Below are positions 1 to 7,353 of a stretch of DNA of 13,278 bases, one piece after another. The notes below the pieces were generated by a model that worked only from the letters and a program-made list of their open reading frames with translations, was not told the DNA's origin and ran no database searches. The first letter of the stretch is position 1. Each line of letters opens with the position of its first letter. The DNA comes from Bacillota bacterium (GTDB lineage Bacteria > Bacillota_I > Bacilli_A > ML615J-28 > CAG-698). The position numbers and the translations under genes are program-made. The stretch covers positions 1 through 13,278 of the forward strand of contig JAEZSA010000153.1 in NCBI GenBank assembly GCA_023422115.1, read 5' to 3'.

Positions 1-888
1 AATCAATTTTGCCGCTTCACAAAGACTATGATTTTTATTTTCATAATCAATTTCAACAAACTTGCAATTCATTTTATTTCTAAACCAAGTTAATTGACGT
101 TTTGCATAATTTCTAGTTTTTTGCTTAATAATATCCTTTGTTTCTTCTAGAGATAGAAGACCTTGCAAATACTTGGCAATTTCTTGGTATCCAATATCTT
201 TTATTTTGGAAAAATCAATCCCATCTACTAGTAAATCCTGGCATTCTTTTATCCAACCAGAGGCAATCATGGTTTCAACCCGTTGGTTGATTCTATCATA
301 TAATTTTTCTCTTGGGACATCAAAACAAATACACAAGCAATCATAGATTGGTTTGTTTTCTGTAATATTTTCACTGATTTTCTTTGTTTCTTTCATGGCT
401 ATTTCTAGAGCTCGCAAAACTCTTCGACGATTATTTGCTGGGATTTTTTTAGCTGCAACTTCATCTAGTTCGCTTAATATTTGGTGTAAATCTACATCAT
501 TGGTTTCTGAGTATTTCTCAGCAAACTCTTTTTCGCGACTAGAAGCAGATAAATCATAATTGTATAATACAGCATTCAAATACAAACCTGATCCTCCTAC
601 TAGAAAAGGAATTTTTTCTTGCGTATGAATTTCATCGATTATTTGTCTTGCTAATTTTTGATATTCATAAATGGAAAAGTTTTCAGTTATATCCAAAAAA
701 TCAATTAAATAATGTTTGATATCAGTGGAGGAAAGATCAATCTTTGCGGTTCCAATATTTAATTTTTTTCTCACTTGAGAAGCATCTGCATTGATGATTT
801 CACCATGAAATTGGTGTGCAAGTTGTAAAGAAAATTCAGTTTTTCCTACTCCTGTTGGCCCCGTCAAAACGATTATTTTTTTGTTCAT
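1..888 (-). CDS. miaA: tRNA dimethylallyltransferase MiaA, 3' end beyond window
   Basis: MiaA transfers a dimethylallyl group to N6 of A37 in tRNAs that read codons starting with U. Reading leftward from ATG at 888, the frame is open for 296 codons and leaves the window without a stop. MiaA proteins are usually about 300-315 residues, so only the C-terminal tip should be missing. Visible motifs: P-loop GPTGVGKT (10-17), D35 followed by the NIGTAK block (44-49), GGSGLY (98-103), NRRRVLRALE (153-162), IGYQEI (232-237) and the C-terminal TRNYAKRQLTWFR (258-270). The gene starts four bases after the mutL stop. An AAGGA at 901-905 lies 12 bases upstream of the ATG, rather far for an SD, so coupling to mutL translation is likely. 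The segment normally reading D-S-M-Q-x-Y is DASQVR here. Assignment is secure; the true end is not visible. Confidence 0.96.
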   Translation of the reverse strand, partial: MNKKIIVLTGPTGVGKTEFSLQLAHQFHGEIINADASQVRKKLNIGTAKIDLSSTDIKHYLIDFLDITENFSIYEYQKLARQIIDEIHTQEKIPFLVGGSGLYLNAVLYNYDLSASSREKEFAEKYSETNDVDLHQILSELDEVAAKKIPANNRRRVLRALEIAMKETKKISENITENKPIYDCLCICFDVPREKLYDRINQRVETMIASGWIKECQDLLVDGIDFSKIKDIGYQEIAKYLQGLLSLEETKDIIKQKTRNYAKRQLTWFRNKMNCKFVEIDYENKNHSLCEAAKLI

Positions 889-892
889 TTGT

Positions 893-2707
893 TTATACAA
901 TCCTTTTAAACCATTTTTCAATTTCATAGCGAGAAAATTTCACAATAACAGGTCTCCCATGAGGACAAGTAAATGGATTCTCACAATCAGCCAATTGTTT
1001 TAATAAGTATTCTATTTCTTCTCTACTAACAAATTCATTGGCTTTAATACTTTTCTTACAAGCAAGAGACTTGGCAAGAGAATCTAAAAATTGAACTTTT
1101 TCTGTTTTGCGATTAGAAATAATATTCATCAGTATTTCTTCAATAAAATCTTTTTCTTGACCACGGAATATCCAATCTGGAATTTCCCTAATTAGGTAAG
1201 TACCGCCACCAAATTCTTCTAATTCAATACCCAATGCGTTTATTTCTTGTATTTTTTCATGAATCAATATGCTTTCATTGGTGGTAAAGAACAACTTAAT
1301 GGGAACTAATAATTCATATCGCTTCGTTTCACTACTTTTCAAACGAGAAATGATTTTTTCATAGTTAATTCTCTCGTTAGCGGCATGTTGATCAATCAAA
1401 TAAAATAAATCTTCGTTTTGTGCTAATAAATATGTTCCGAACAATTGGCCAATATACTCTAGTTTTGATAGTCTAGGTGTTTTTATTTCTATTGGTTGGA
1501 ATGGTTCTTCATCTTTTTTTGTAAAAGAGTATTGTTGTTGAGCAAATACTTCTTTTATTGGTTCCATCTTTTCTTCTTGAGAAGCGTTATCCTTATCTTC
1601 TTCCATAAAATCTAGATTGGGTGTTTTTGTTGCAAAGGTGTAAGGTTTTATTTCTTCTCGGGCAAAGACATCATTATGATTTATTTCTTCTTCATATGGT
1701 TTATCCAAACTAACTGATAAATCTACTTCTATAAGTGCTGTTTTAATGGCTTCTTTGATTAAGTTTACTAAACCTTCTTCATTACTAAAACGAACTTCTA
1801 GTTTTGCTGGATGAACATTCACATCTACTAAAGAAGTATCTACTTTGATATTAATCACGCTAATGGGATATCTTCCCGTCATTAAGAGATTATGATATCC
1901 CTCTACCACAGCATTAACGATATTATAATTACGAACGACTCTGCCATTGACAATAATAGTGATGCTATTTCTAGATGATCTTGTAGAGACAATATTGGAA
2001 GTGTATCCATAAACATGAAAATATCCATCATTACGATCAATTTTTATCATGTTTTTAGCGATATCCATACCATAAATACTAGCAATACATTCTAGCAAGT
2101 CATAACTACCATATGTCTGAACGAGCAATTTATCATTATTGGTCAGTTTAAATGCCAATTGTGGATTAGCTAATGCCATTTTGTTGACATAATCAATAAT
2201 ATAACTTAATTCTTGAGTTTCTGATTTTAAATTTTGCAATCTCGCAGGGGTATTATAAAATAAATTACGAACAGTTATTTCGGTTCCATGAGGATGGGCG
2301 ACAATTGCTTCACTAATGATTTCTCCCCCTTTTAATACTATCATGAGACCTTTTGCATCCGCTAAACAGGTTTTTAATTTAAAATGAGAAACAGCAATAA
2401 TGGAAGCTAATGCCTCACCACGAAAACCTAAAGTAGATATATTAAACAAATCATTTGGTTTTGCAATTTTACTGGTTGCATGTGGCTCTAGAGCTAATCT
2501 AGCATCAATTGCGTCCATTCCTGTACCATTATCACCTACCACAATTTCTTTTAACCCTGAATCAACCAAAGAAATATTGATGATAGTAGCTTCTGCATCA
2601 ATTGAATTTTCCACTAGTTCTTTAACAACAGAAGCTGCTCGTTCAATTACTTCACCAGCAGCAATTAAATTGGTAGTATGTTGATCCAGTCTAATGATTT
2701 TACCCAT
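893..2707 (-). CDS. mutL: DNA mismatch repair protein MutL (endonuclease type)
   Basis: MutL links mismatch recognition by MutS to strand incision and removal. The 604-residue protein has an N-terminal GHKL ATPase: AAGEVIER (16-23), E30 and N34 at the catalytic Glu and Mg-binding Asn, DNGTGM (59-64), TLGFRGEAL (92-100) and the VNVHPAKLEVRF block (296-307). Residues about 330-410 form an acidic, low-complexity linker. The C-terminal domain has the metal-dependent endonuclease motif DQHA(x2)E(x4)E (439-450), an ACK motif (549-551) and CPHGRP (581-586), as in bacteria lacking MutH. At the usual beta-clamp contact site, where Bacillus subtilis MutL has QEMIVP, this protein reads YELLVP (464-469). 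ATG at 2707 is preceded by AGGA at 5-base spacing, overlapping the mutS TAG stop. Stop is TAA. Confidence 0.98.
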   Translation of the reverse strand: MGKIIRLDQHTTNLIAAGEVIERAASVVKELVENSIDAEATIINISLVDSGLKEIVVGDNGTGMDAIDARLALEPHATSKIAKPNDLFNISTLGFRGEALASIIAVSHFKLKTCLADAKGLMIVLKGGEIISEAIVAHPHGTEITVRNLFYNTPARLQNLKSETQELSYIIDYVNKMALANPQLAFKLTNNDKLLVQTYGSYDLLECIASIYGMDIAKNMIKIDRNDGYFHVYGYTSNIVSTRSSRNSITIIVNGRVVRNYNIVNAVVEGYHNLLMTGRYPISVINIKVDTSLVDVNVHPAKLEVRFSNEEGLVNLIKEAIKTALIEVDLSVSLDKPYEEEINHNDVFAREEIKPYTFATKTPNLDFMEEDKDNASQEEKMEPIKEVFAQQQYSFTKKDEEPFQPIEIKTPRLSKLEYIGQLFGTYLLAQNEDLFYLIDQHAANERINYEKIISRLKSSETKRYELLVPIKLFFTTNESILIHEKIQEINALGIELEEFGGGTYLIREIPDWIFRGQEKDFIEEILMNIISNRKTEKVQFLDSLAKSLACKKSIKANEFVSREEIEYLLKQLADCENPFTCPHGRPVIVKFSRYEIEKWFKRIV

Positions 2708-2714
2708 AAAAATC

Positions 2715-5279
2715 CTACTTTCTTAATAACCTTTTTAATTCATCTAATAAGTTCATCGCTTCGAGTGGACTCATTTCATTGATGTTCGCTTCTTTAATTT
2801 TATCTAAAGCAATCGTTTCTTTCTCAGTCTTTGAATCATAAAGAAGTGGAGTTTGATAATTCTTAATCGATAATTTATCATGATCATACTTACGATGTTC
2901 TTCTAATTTTTGCAACAAATCTTTTGCACGCAAAATAACATCTAGTGGAATATTTGCTAATTTCGCAACATTAATTCCATAACTCTTATCTACTGCTCCA
3001 CGTACTACTTTATGCATGAAAACAATTTCTCCTTGGATATCCTCTGCTGTTACATGAACATTTTTTAAATGAGGAAAATCTTTTTCCAAAGAAGTTAATT
3101 CATGATAATGCGTTGAAAAGAGTGTTTTACAACAAACTGTATTATGAACATACTCTAAAATGGATTGTGCTAATGCCATGCCATCATAAGTAGCAGTTCC
3201 TCGACCAATTTCATCGAATAAAATTAATGATTTTTCAGTAGCAAAAGATAGAGCGTTGTTCACTTCACTCATCTCTACCATAAAGGTTGATTGGCCACTT
3301 ACAATATCATCTGCTGCCCCAATTCTTGTAAATATTGCATCAAAAATAGGAAGATTTGCGCTGCTTGCACTAACAAAACAGCCAATTTGTGCCATAATTG
3401 TCATCAAAGCAATTTGACGCATATAAGTAGATTTACCACTCATATTTGGACCAGTGATAAGAAGAATAAGATCATCTTCTTTCATCCTAATATCATTGGC
3501 AATAAAATTATCATTATATTTCTCAATTACCGGATGACGACCATTTCTAATATCTAAAATACCTTCTGTATTTAGTTTAGGGCGTACATAATTATTTTCT
3601 TTTGATATTTTAGTAAAACTTTGTAACATATCTAATTCAGACAATGTTTTTGCTAATCTTTGTAAGCAAAGAACATAATTCTTGCAATTATTACGAACTT
3701 CAGTAAATAGAGAATATTCCATTTCTAAAATCTTTTCTTCTGCTCGCAAAATTAACGCTTCTTTTTCTTTCAATTCTTCAGTGATGAATCGTTCTGCATT
3801 ACTTAATGTCTGTTTTCTAATATAACCAAATTCATCTTTCACATGACTAGAATTACCTTTTGATACTTCAATATAATAACCAAAAACACGATTAAATCCA
3901 ACTTTAAGATTTTTAATTCCCGTTCTTTCACGTTCAGATGCTTCTAATGTTAATAAGTAATCCTTACTAGAAGCATTAATATCTTTTAATTTATCGAGGT
4001 CAGCATTATAACCGCTTTGAATTACACCTCCTTCTTTTGCACTAAATGGTGCATCAGGAGAAATCGCTGAATCAATTAAGCGATATAAATTTAAGTGATC
4101 ATTGGCTTCATTTTCCAAATTGAAATAATCATTGATTTTTATTGCTTGTAACAATTCTCTTAATCTAGGTAAAATTCCCAATGACTTTTTCAATTGTAAC
4201 AAATCTTTTGGATTCACCGATTCATAAGAAATCTTACCAACGATTCGCTCTAAATCGTAAACATTTTCTAGTAATTGACGTAGCTCTTCCGATTCTAAGA
4301 ATTTTTTACGCATATTATCGATAATATCATATCGCTTTTCTAATTTTTCTCTATCTATTAACGGAAAAACAATATTTTTCTTTAAGAATCTACTTCCCAT
4401 TGCAGTTTGACATTTATCAAGAAGATTAAATAATGTATTTTTCTTGTTTTGAAAGCGTAATGTTTCTAACAATTCTAGATTCCTGCGTGAAGAAAAATCA
4501 ATTTTTAAAAAACCATTGATATCATACTTTAATACTTTTTGCATGTGAATCAAGGTTCGTTTTTGTGTACGAATGATATAATTGATCATTCTCCAAAATG
4601 TTGTTTCCTCTATTTTATCCAATTCATCGGTTAAGCTTTTTAAATACCCTACTTCATTACAATCATTCTCAATAGAAATCGTAATAGGAACAATCGATAA
4701 TAAAGGACGAATGATGTTTTGATTGAAATCTTCACCAATAACAAGTTCTCTACTTTTTAGTTTTAGGATTTCAGCAAACAATAAATCATCATTTAGTGGT
4801 AAATTTGTTAAGTAGTTCTCTCCTGTTGTTAGGTCAGCATAGCTTAAAATATATCGATTTTTGTCGTAACTAACTGAAACCAGAAAATTATTATCTTTTT
4901 CTTCAAGATTTGCTCCTTCAGTTACTGTACCTGGGGTAACTACTTTAATTACTTCACGAGTGACAATCCCCTTTGCAAGAGCAGGATCTTCTACTTGTTC
5001 TACAATTGCTACTTTATATCCTTTTTCAGTTAATCGATCTAAATATGTACTAACAGCATGATAAGGAACGCCACACATTGGTACTCTCTCTTCTGTTCCA
5101 GCGTCTCGACCAGTAAGGACAATTTCCAATTCATGACTAGCAACGATTGCATCATTAAAAAACATTTCATAAAAATCCCCTAGTCGAAAGAAAACTAGCG
5201 TATCAGGATATTGTTCTTTAATTGTTAAGTACTGACGCATCATTGGTGTATATTGCATTTTATCAATATTTTCGTACAT
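2715..5279 (-). CDS. mutS: DNA mismatch repair protein MutS
   Basis: MutS recognises mismatches and small loops and recruits MutL. With the start at ATG 5279 the protein has 854 residues, typical for MutS1. The mismatch-reading Phe-x-Glu motif is in GDFYEMF (F36, E38). The connector, lever and clamp regions follow. The ATPase has Walker A GPNMSGKST (610-618), SGQSTFMVEM (661-670), Walker B with D689/E690 followed by IGRGTATYDG, and STHYHE (722-727). A C-terminal PLEAMNLLDELKRL segment (838-851) matches the family's ending. GTG at 5288 is in frame but lies inside the SD AGGTG (5286-5290); the ATG six bases downstream of that site is the better start. The gene is first in the mutS-mutL-miaA unit, behind its own promoter, and ends in TAG seven bases before mutL. 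A QTPLL segment at 809-813 could bind the beta clamp. Confidence 0.98.
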   Translation of the reverse strand: MYENIDKMQYTPMMRQYLTIKEQYPDTLVFFRLGDFYEMFFNDAIVASHELEIVLTGRDAGTEERVPMCGVPYHAVSTYLDRLTEKGYKVAIVEQVEDPALAKGIVTREVIKVVTPGTVTEGANLEEKDNNFLVSVSYDKNRYILSYADLTTGENYLTNLPLNDDLLFAEILKLKSRELVIGEDFNQNIIRPLLSIVPITISIENDCNEVGYLKSLTDELDKIEETTFWRMINYIIRTQKRTLIHMQKVLKYDINGFLKIDFSSRRNLELLETLRFQNKKNTLFNLLDKCQTAMGSRFLKKNIVFPLIDREKLEKRYDIIDNMRKKFLESEELRQLLENVYDLERIVGKISYESVNPKDLLQLKKSLGILPRLRELLQAIKINDYFNLENEANDHLNLYRLIDSAISPDAPFSAKEGGVIQSGYNADLDKLKDINASSKDYLLTLEASERERTGIKNLKVGFNRVFGYYIEVSKGNSSHVKDEFGYIRKQTLSNAERFITEELKEKEALILRAEEKILEMEYSLFTEVRNNCKNYVLCLQRLAKTLSELDMLQSFTKISKENNYVRPKLNTEGILDIRNGRHPVIEKYNDNFIANDIRMKEDDLILLITGPNMSGKSTYMRQIALMTIMAQIGCFVSASSANLPIFDAIFTRIGAADDIVSGQSTFMVEMSEVNNALSFATEKSLILFDEIGRGTATYDGMALAQSILEYVHNTVCCKTLFSTHYHELTSLEKDFPHLKNVHVTAEDIQGEIVFMHKVVRGAVDKSYGINVAKLANIPLDVILRAKDLLQKLEEHRKYDHDKLSIKNYQTPLLYDSKTEKETIALDKIKEANINEMSPLEAMNLLDELKRLLRK

Positions 5280-5285
5280 TTTTTT

Positions 5286-5290
5286 CACCT
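5286..5290 (-). promoter_or_regulatory. Shine-Dalgarno site fixing the mutS start
   Basis: AGGTG on the minus strand sits six bases upstream of ATG 5279. An in-frame GTG at 5288-5286 is part of this site and cannot also be the start codon of an SD-led gene, so ATG 5279 is preferred. Confidence 0.8.
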
Positions 5291-5321
5291 AAATTCTTTA
5301 TTTGCTTGATTGTTTATGTTT

Positions 5322-5332
5322 ATTATATCACA
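5322..5332 (-). promoter_or_regulatory. Extended -10 promoter for mutS-mutL-miaA
   Basis: The minus strand reads TGTGATATAAT: a perfect TATAAT (5327-5322) preceded by TGTGA (5332-5328), matching the TRTGn extended -10 element of Gram-positive sigma-A promoters. No good -35 hexamer lies at 16-18 bases; a TTGACT at 5338-5343 is only 10 bases away. Expected transcription start is about 5315, leaving a leader of roughly 36 bases. It lies between the upstream terminator and mutS, where a promoter for the repair genes is needed. Confidence 0.75.
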
Positions 5333-5373
5333 TATTTAGTCAATTTAATAGTAATTACAAAAATCTACTGATG

Positions 5374-5403
5374 AAAAAAAACTTATGTCATAAGGACACA
5401 AGT
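5374..5403 (-). terminator. Rho-independent terminator of the nucleoside/ribose operon
   Basis: On the minus strand ACTTGTGTC (5403-5395) pairs with GACATAAGT (5389-5381): nine pairs including one G-U, with a five-base loop CTTAT, followed directly by seven T (5380-5374). The stem begins at the first base after the regulator's TAG stop. The opposite strand has only a short T run after the stem, so the terminator works mainly in the direction of these genes. Confidence 0.9.
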
Positions 5404-6417
5404 CTATTTTTCAAGCATATCTTTAACACTATTTCTTTCTGTAATCATTGTAGGTAATACTATATTTTTTATTTTCAAATCTCCTGTTAGCATTTTATCA
5501 AGTAAAATACTAATATTACTAGATATGGCATTGATATTTTGTTTGACACTTGTTAATGGAACATCAAGCATAGATGAAAATAATAAATCATCAAAACCAA
5601 TAATTGAAATGTCATTAGGAATCTTTTTTCCTATTTTTTTTGCAGCATGATAAAAGCCATATGCCATTAGATCATTACAAACAAAGACAGCTGTAACATC
5701 CTTTTCCATAATCTTTAAACCTTGAAGATATCCACTCTCAAATTTATAATCTCCAGCAACAACGACTTCTTCATTTAACTCTATGTTAGCATCTTGTAAG
5801 GCTTTTTTATAACCTTCTATACGTAACCTGGCGGAATACGAATTAAGAGGCCCTGTGATGCACCCAATTTTCTTATGTCCTTTGTCAATTAAGTAGTTTA
5901 CAGCTTCTATGCTACCATTTAAATTATCTGTAATTACAGATGAACAATGCATACCTGAGAAAAATCTATCAAAAACGATGACCCCTTTCTGAGCATCAAT
6001 GAATTTATCGATATGATAGAATTCACCAATAGTTTCAATTGCTGGGCATAATACCAATGCATCCACTCCCTTTGAATATAGTAGATTTGCATACTTTATT
6101 TCTTCCGATAATTTATCGTTTGTGTTGCATAGGATGACACTATAGCCTTTCATATTTGCTTCTTGTTCAATATTTTTTGCAATTTCAGCAAAGAATATAT
6201 TGCTAATATCAGGAATAATCAATCCTATTGTTTTTGTTTTTTTTGTTACTAAACCTACTGCTAAAGAATTAGGAATATAGTTATACTGTTTTGCTAATTG
6301 AAGTACATGTTGTTTTTTTTCTTCTGAAACTCGAATATCTTTTCCGTTTAAAATTAGTGATACTGTTGTAATGGATAAATTAGCTTTTTCGCTTAAAAAT
6401 TTTAACGTAACCGACAT
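5404..6417 (-). CDS. LacI/RbsR-family transcriptional regulator
   Basis: This 337-residue protein has the standard LacI-family plan. The N-terminal helix-turn-helix (about 4-23) contains LSITTVSLILNG. A hinge region (50-58) keeps the Leu (L56) that inserts into the operator minor groove, though the usual A-R pair reads A-V. A periplasmic-binding-protein-like effector domain (from about 62) carries FDR (149-151), DN at 164-165, GHKKIG (180-185), R197, ND (248-249) and GFDD (274-277), as in ribose- and nucleoside-responsive members. An AAGGTGA SD (6425-6431) lies seven bases from ATG 6417, and the gene starts 15 bases after the ribokinase stop. It is last in the operon and is probably its repressor. 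The operator would be expected upstream of the binding-protein gene, outside the window. Effector, likely ribose, ribose 5-phosphate or a nucleoside, is not readable from sequence. Confidence 0.92.
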   Translation of the reverse strand: MSVTLKFLSEKANLSITTVSLILNGKDIRVSEEKKQHVLQLAKQYNYIPNSLAVGLVTKKTKTIGLIIPDISNIFFAEIAKNIEQEANMKGYSVILCNTNDKLSEEIKYANLLYSKGVDALVLCPAIETIGEFYHIDKFIDAQKGVIVFDRFFSGMHCSSVITDNLNGSIEAVNYLIDKGHKKIGCITGPLNSYSARLRIEGYKKALQDANIELNEEVVVAGDYKFESGYLQGLKIMEKDVTAVFVCNDLMAYGFYHAAKKIGKKIPNDISIIGFDDLLFSSMLDVPLTSVKQNINAISSNISILLDKMLTGDLKIKNIVLPTMITERNSVKDMLEK

Positions 6418-6432
6418 ATCAATATCACCTTC

Positions 6433-7345
6433 TTATAACGATTTGTTTTTTAAATATTCCTCTACCTCATTTTTAGTTGGAATAGATTGTTGGGCTCCTT
6501 GACGCGTGATTGCTATAGCAGAAGCAACATTTGCATATTGTAAAGCCTTCTCAAGATCATAATTTTCTGCCAATTTTGCTACTACAAAACCAATGAAAGT
6601 ATCTCCTGCCGCTGTTGTATCAACGACATTTGTTTCTCTAGCTTTTATATAATTGACTTGATCTTCCTTGTTGAAAGCACAACCTTTTTCACCTAGAGTA
6701 ATGATTACGTTTTTAATTCCTTTCATTAAGAAATATTGAATTAAATTTTCTGTTTTTTCATGATGCAAACCAGAGATAAGATAACTTTCATTTTCATTTG
6801 GAATAAAATAATCACAATTTTTAAGAATTTGATCATCAAGAGAAAGTGCTGGTGCTGGGTTTAATACCGTCACCATTTCTAATTTCTTTGCCAGGATTAA
6901 TCCTGCTTTAACAACATCAATTCTATTCTCTAGTTGTGTCACAAAATAATCACCAGGTTTAGCGAGTTTCATCATTATTTTTTCAAAATCATCATACTCA
7001 TAACAATAATTAGCTCCTGAATCTAAAACGATGCGATTATTTTGATCATGAATAATAATCACTGCCACTCCGGTAGGGCATTTTTTAGTAACCACAAATT
7101 TATCATTAATCTTTGATTTCTTTAAATTACTTTTTAATTGTTTTCCAAAAAAAATCGTTTCCGACTGCACCAAGCATAATAACATTTCCACCTGCTTTTG
7201 CAGCAGCAACTGCTTGATTAGCACCCTTACCACCTGGATTAGCAAAGAAATCCTTTCCAATTACCGTTTGTCCAGAAATTGGAAAAAGTTCACAGCTAAT
7301 ACTTAAATCGATATTTAAACTACCTAGAACAAATATTTTTTTCAT
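6433..7345 (-). pseudogene. rbsK: Ribokinase, frame interrupted at a T8 run
   Basis: Ribokinase phosphorylates ribose to ribose 5-phosphate. From ATG 7345 (SD GAGGT, five bases upstream) the frame gives 66 residues of good ribokinase, including NPGGKGANQA (36-45) and GAVGNDFF. It then passes through eight T (complement of 7147-7154) and stops after 72 codons. One base later in frame, the protein continues as GKQLKSN and runs 237 residues to TAA at 6433. Joined, the product is 303 residues, normal for the family, with NPAPA (162-166), TLGEKG (216-221), DTTAAGDTF with catalytic D248 (242-250) and the RQGAQQSIP loop near the end. One extra T explains everything. No other lesion or decay is visible, so this is a recent mutation, a sequence error, or a frame corrected by slippage. 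Other PfkB sugar kinases are possible, but ribokinase fits best. Confidence 0.9.
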
Positions 7346-7353
7346 AAGATACC

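Noticed and set aside
353..559. 68-codon plus-strand open frame
   Set aside because: Lies antisense inside miaA, whose minus-strand frame is continuous and has all family motifs; hydrophobic and serine-rich shadow with no family resemblance.
2400..2684. 94-codon plus-strand open frame
   Set aside because: Antisense to the highly conserved MutL ATPase region; a shadow of that coding sequence.
3291..3557. 88-codon plus-strand frame with several Cys residues, zinc-finger-like at first sight
   Set aside because: Antisense to the MutS Walker A region; the Cys pattern is a by-product of the conserved coding strand.
5338..5343. TTGACT as the -35 box of the mutS promoter
   Set aside because: Only 10 bases separate it from TATAAT, too short for a sigma-A spacer; the extended -10 explains the promoter better.
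7147..7154. Programmed -1 ribosomal frameshift at U-UUU-UUU
   Set aside because: The -1 frame reaches a stop within five codons; the ribokinase C-terminus is in the +1 frame, so a -1 shift cannot rescue it.
6433..7260. Separate 275-codon gene starting at TTG 7260
   Set aside because: Its first 38 residues are an out-of-frame reading of the ribokinase N-terminus; only the part after the T8 run is ribokinase. The first in-frame ATG lies far inside the fold, so an independent product is unlikely.
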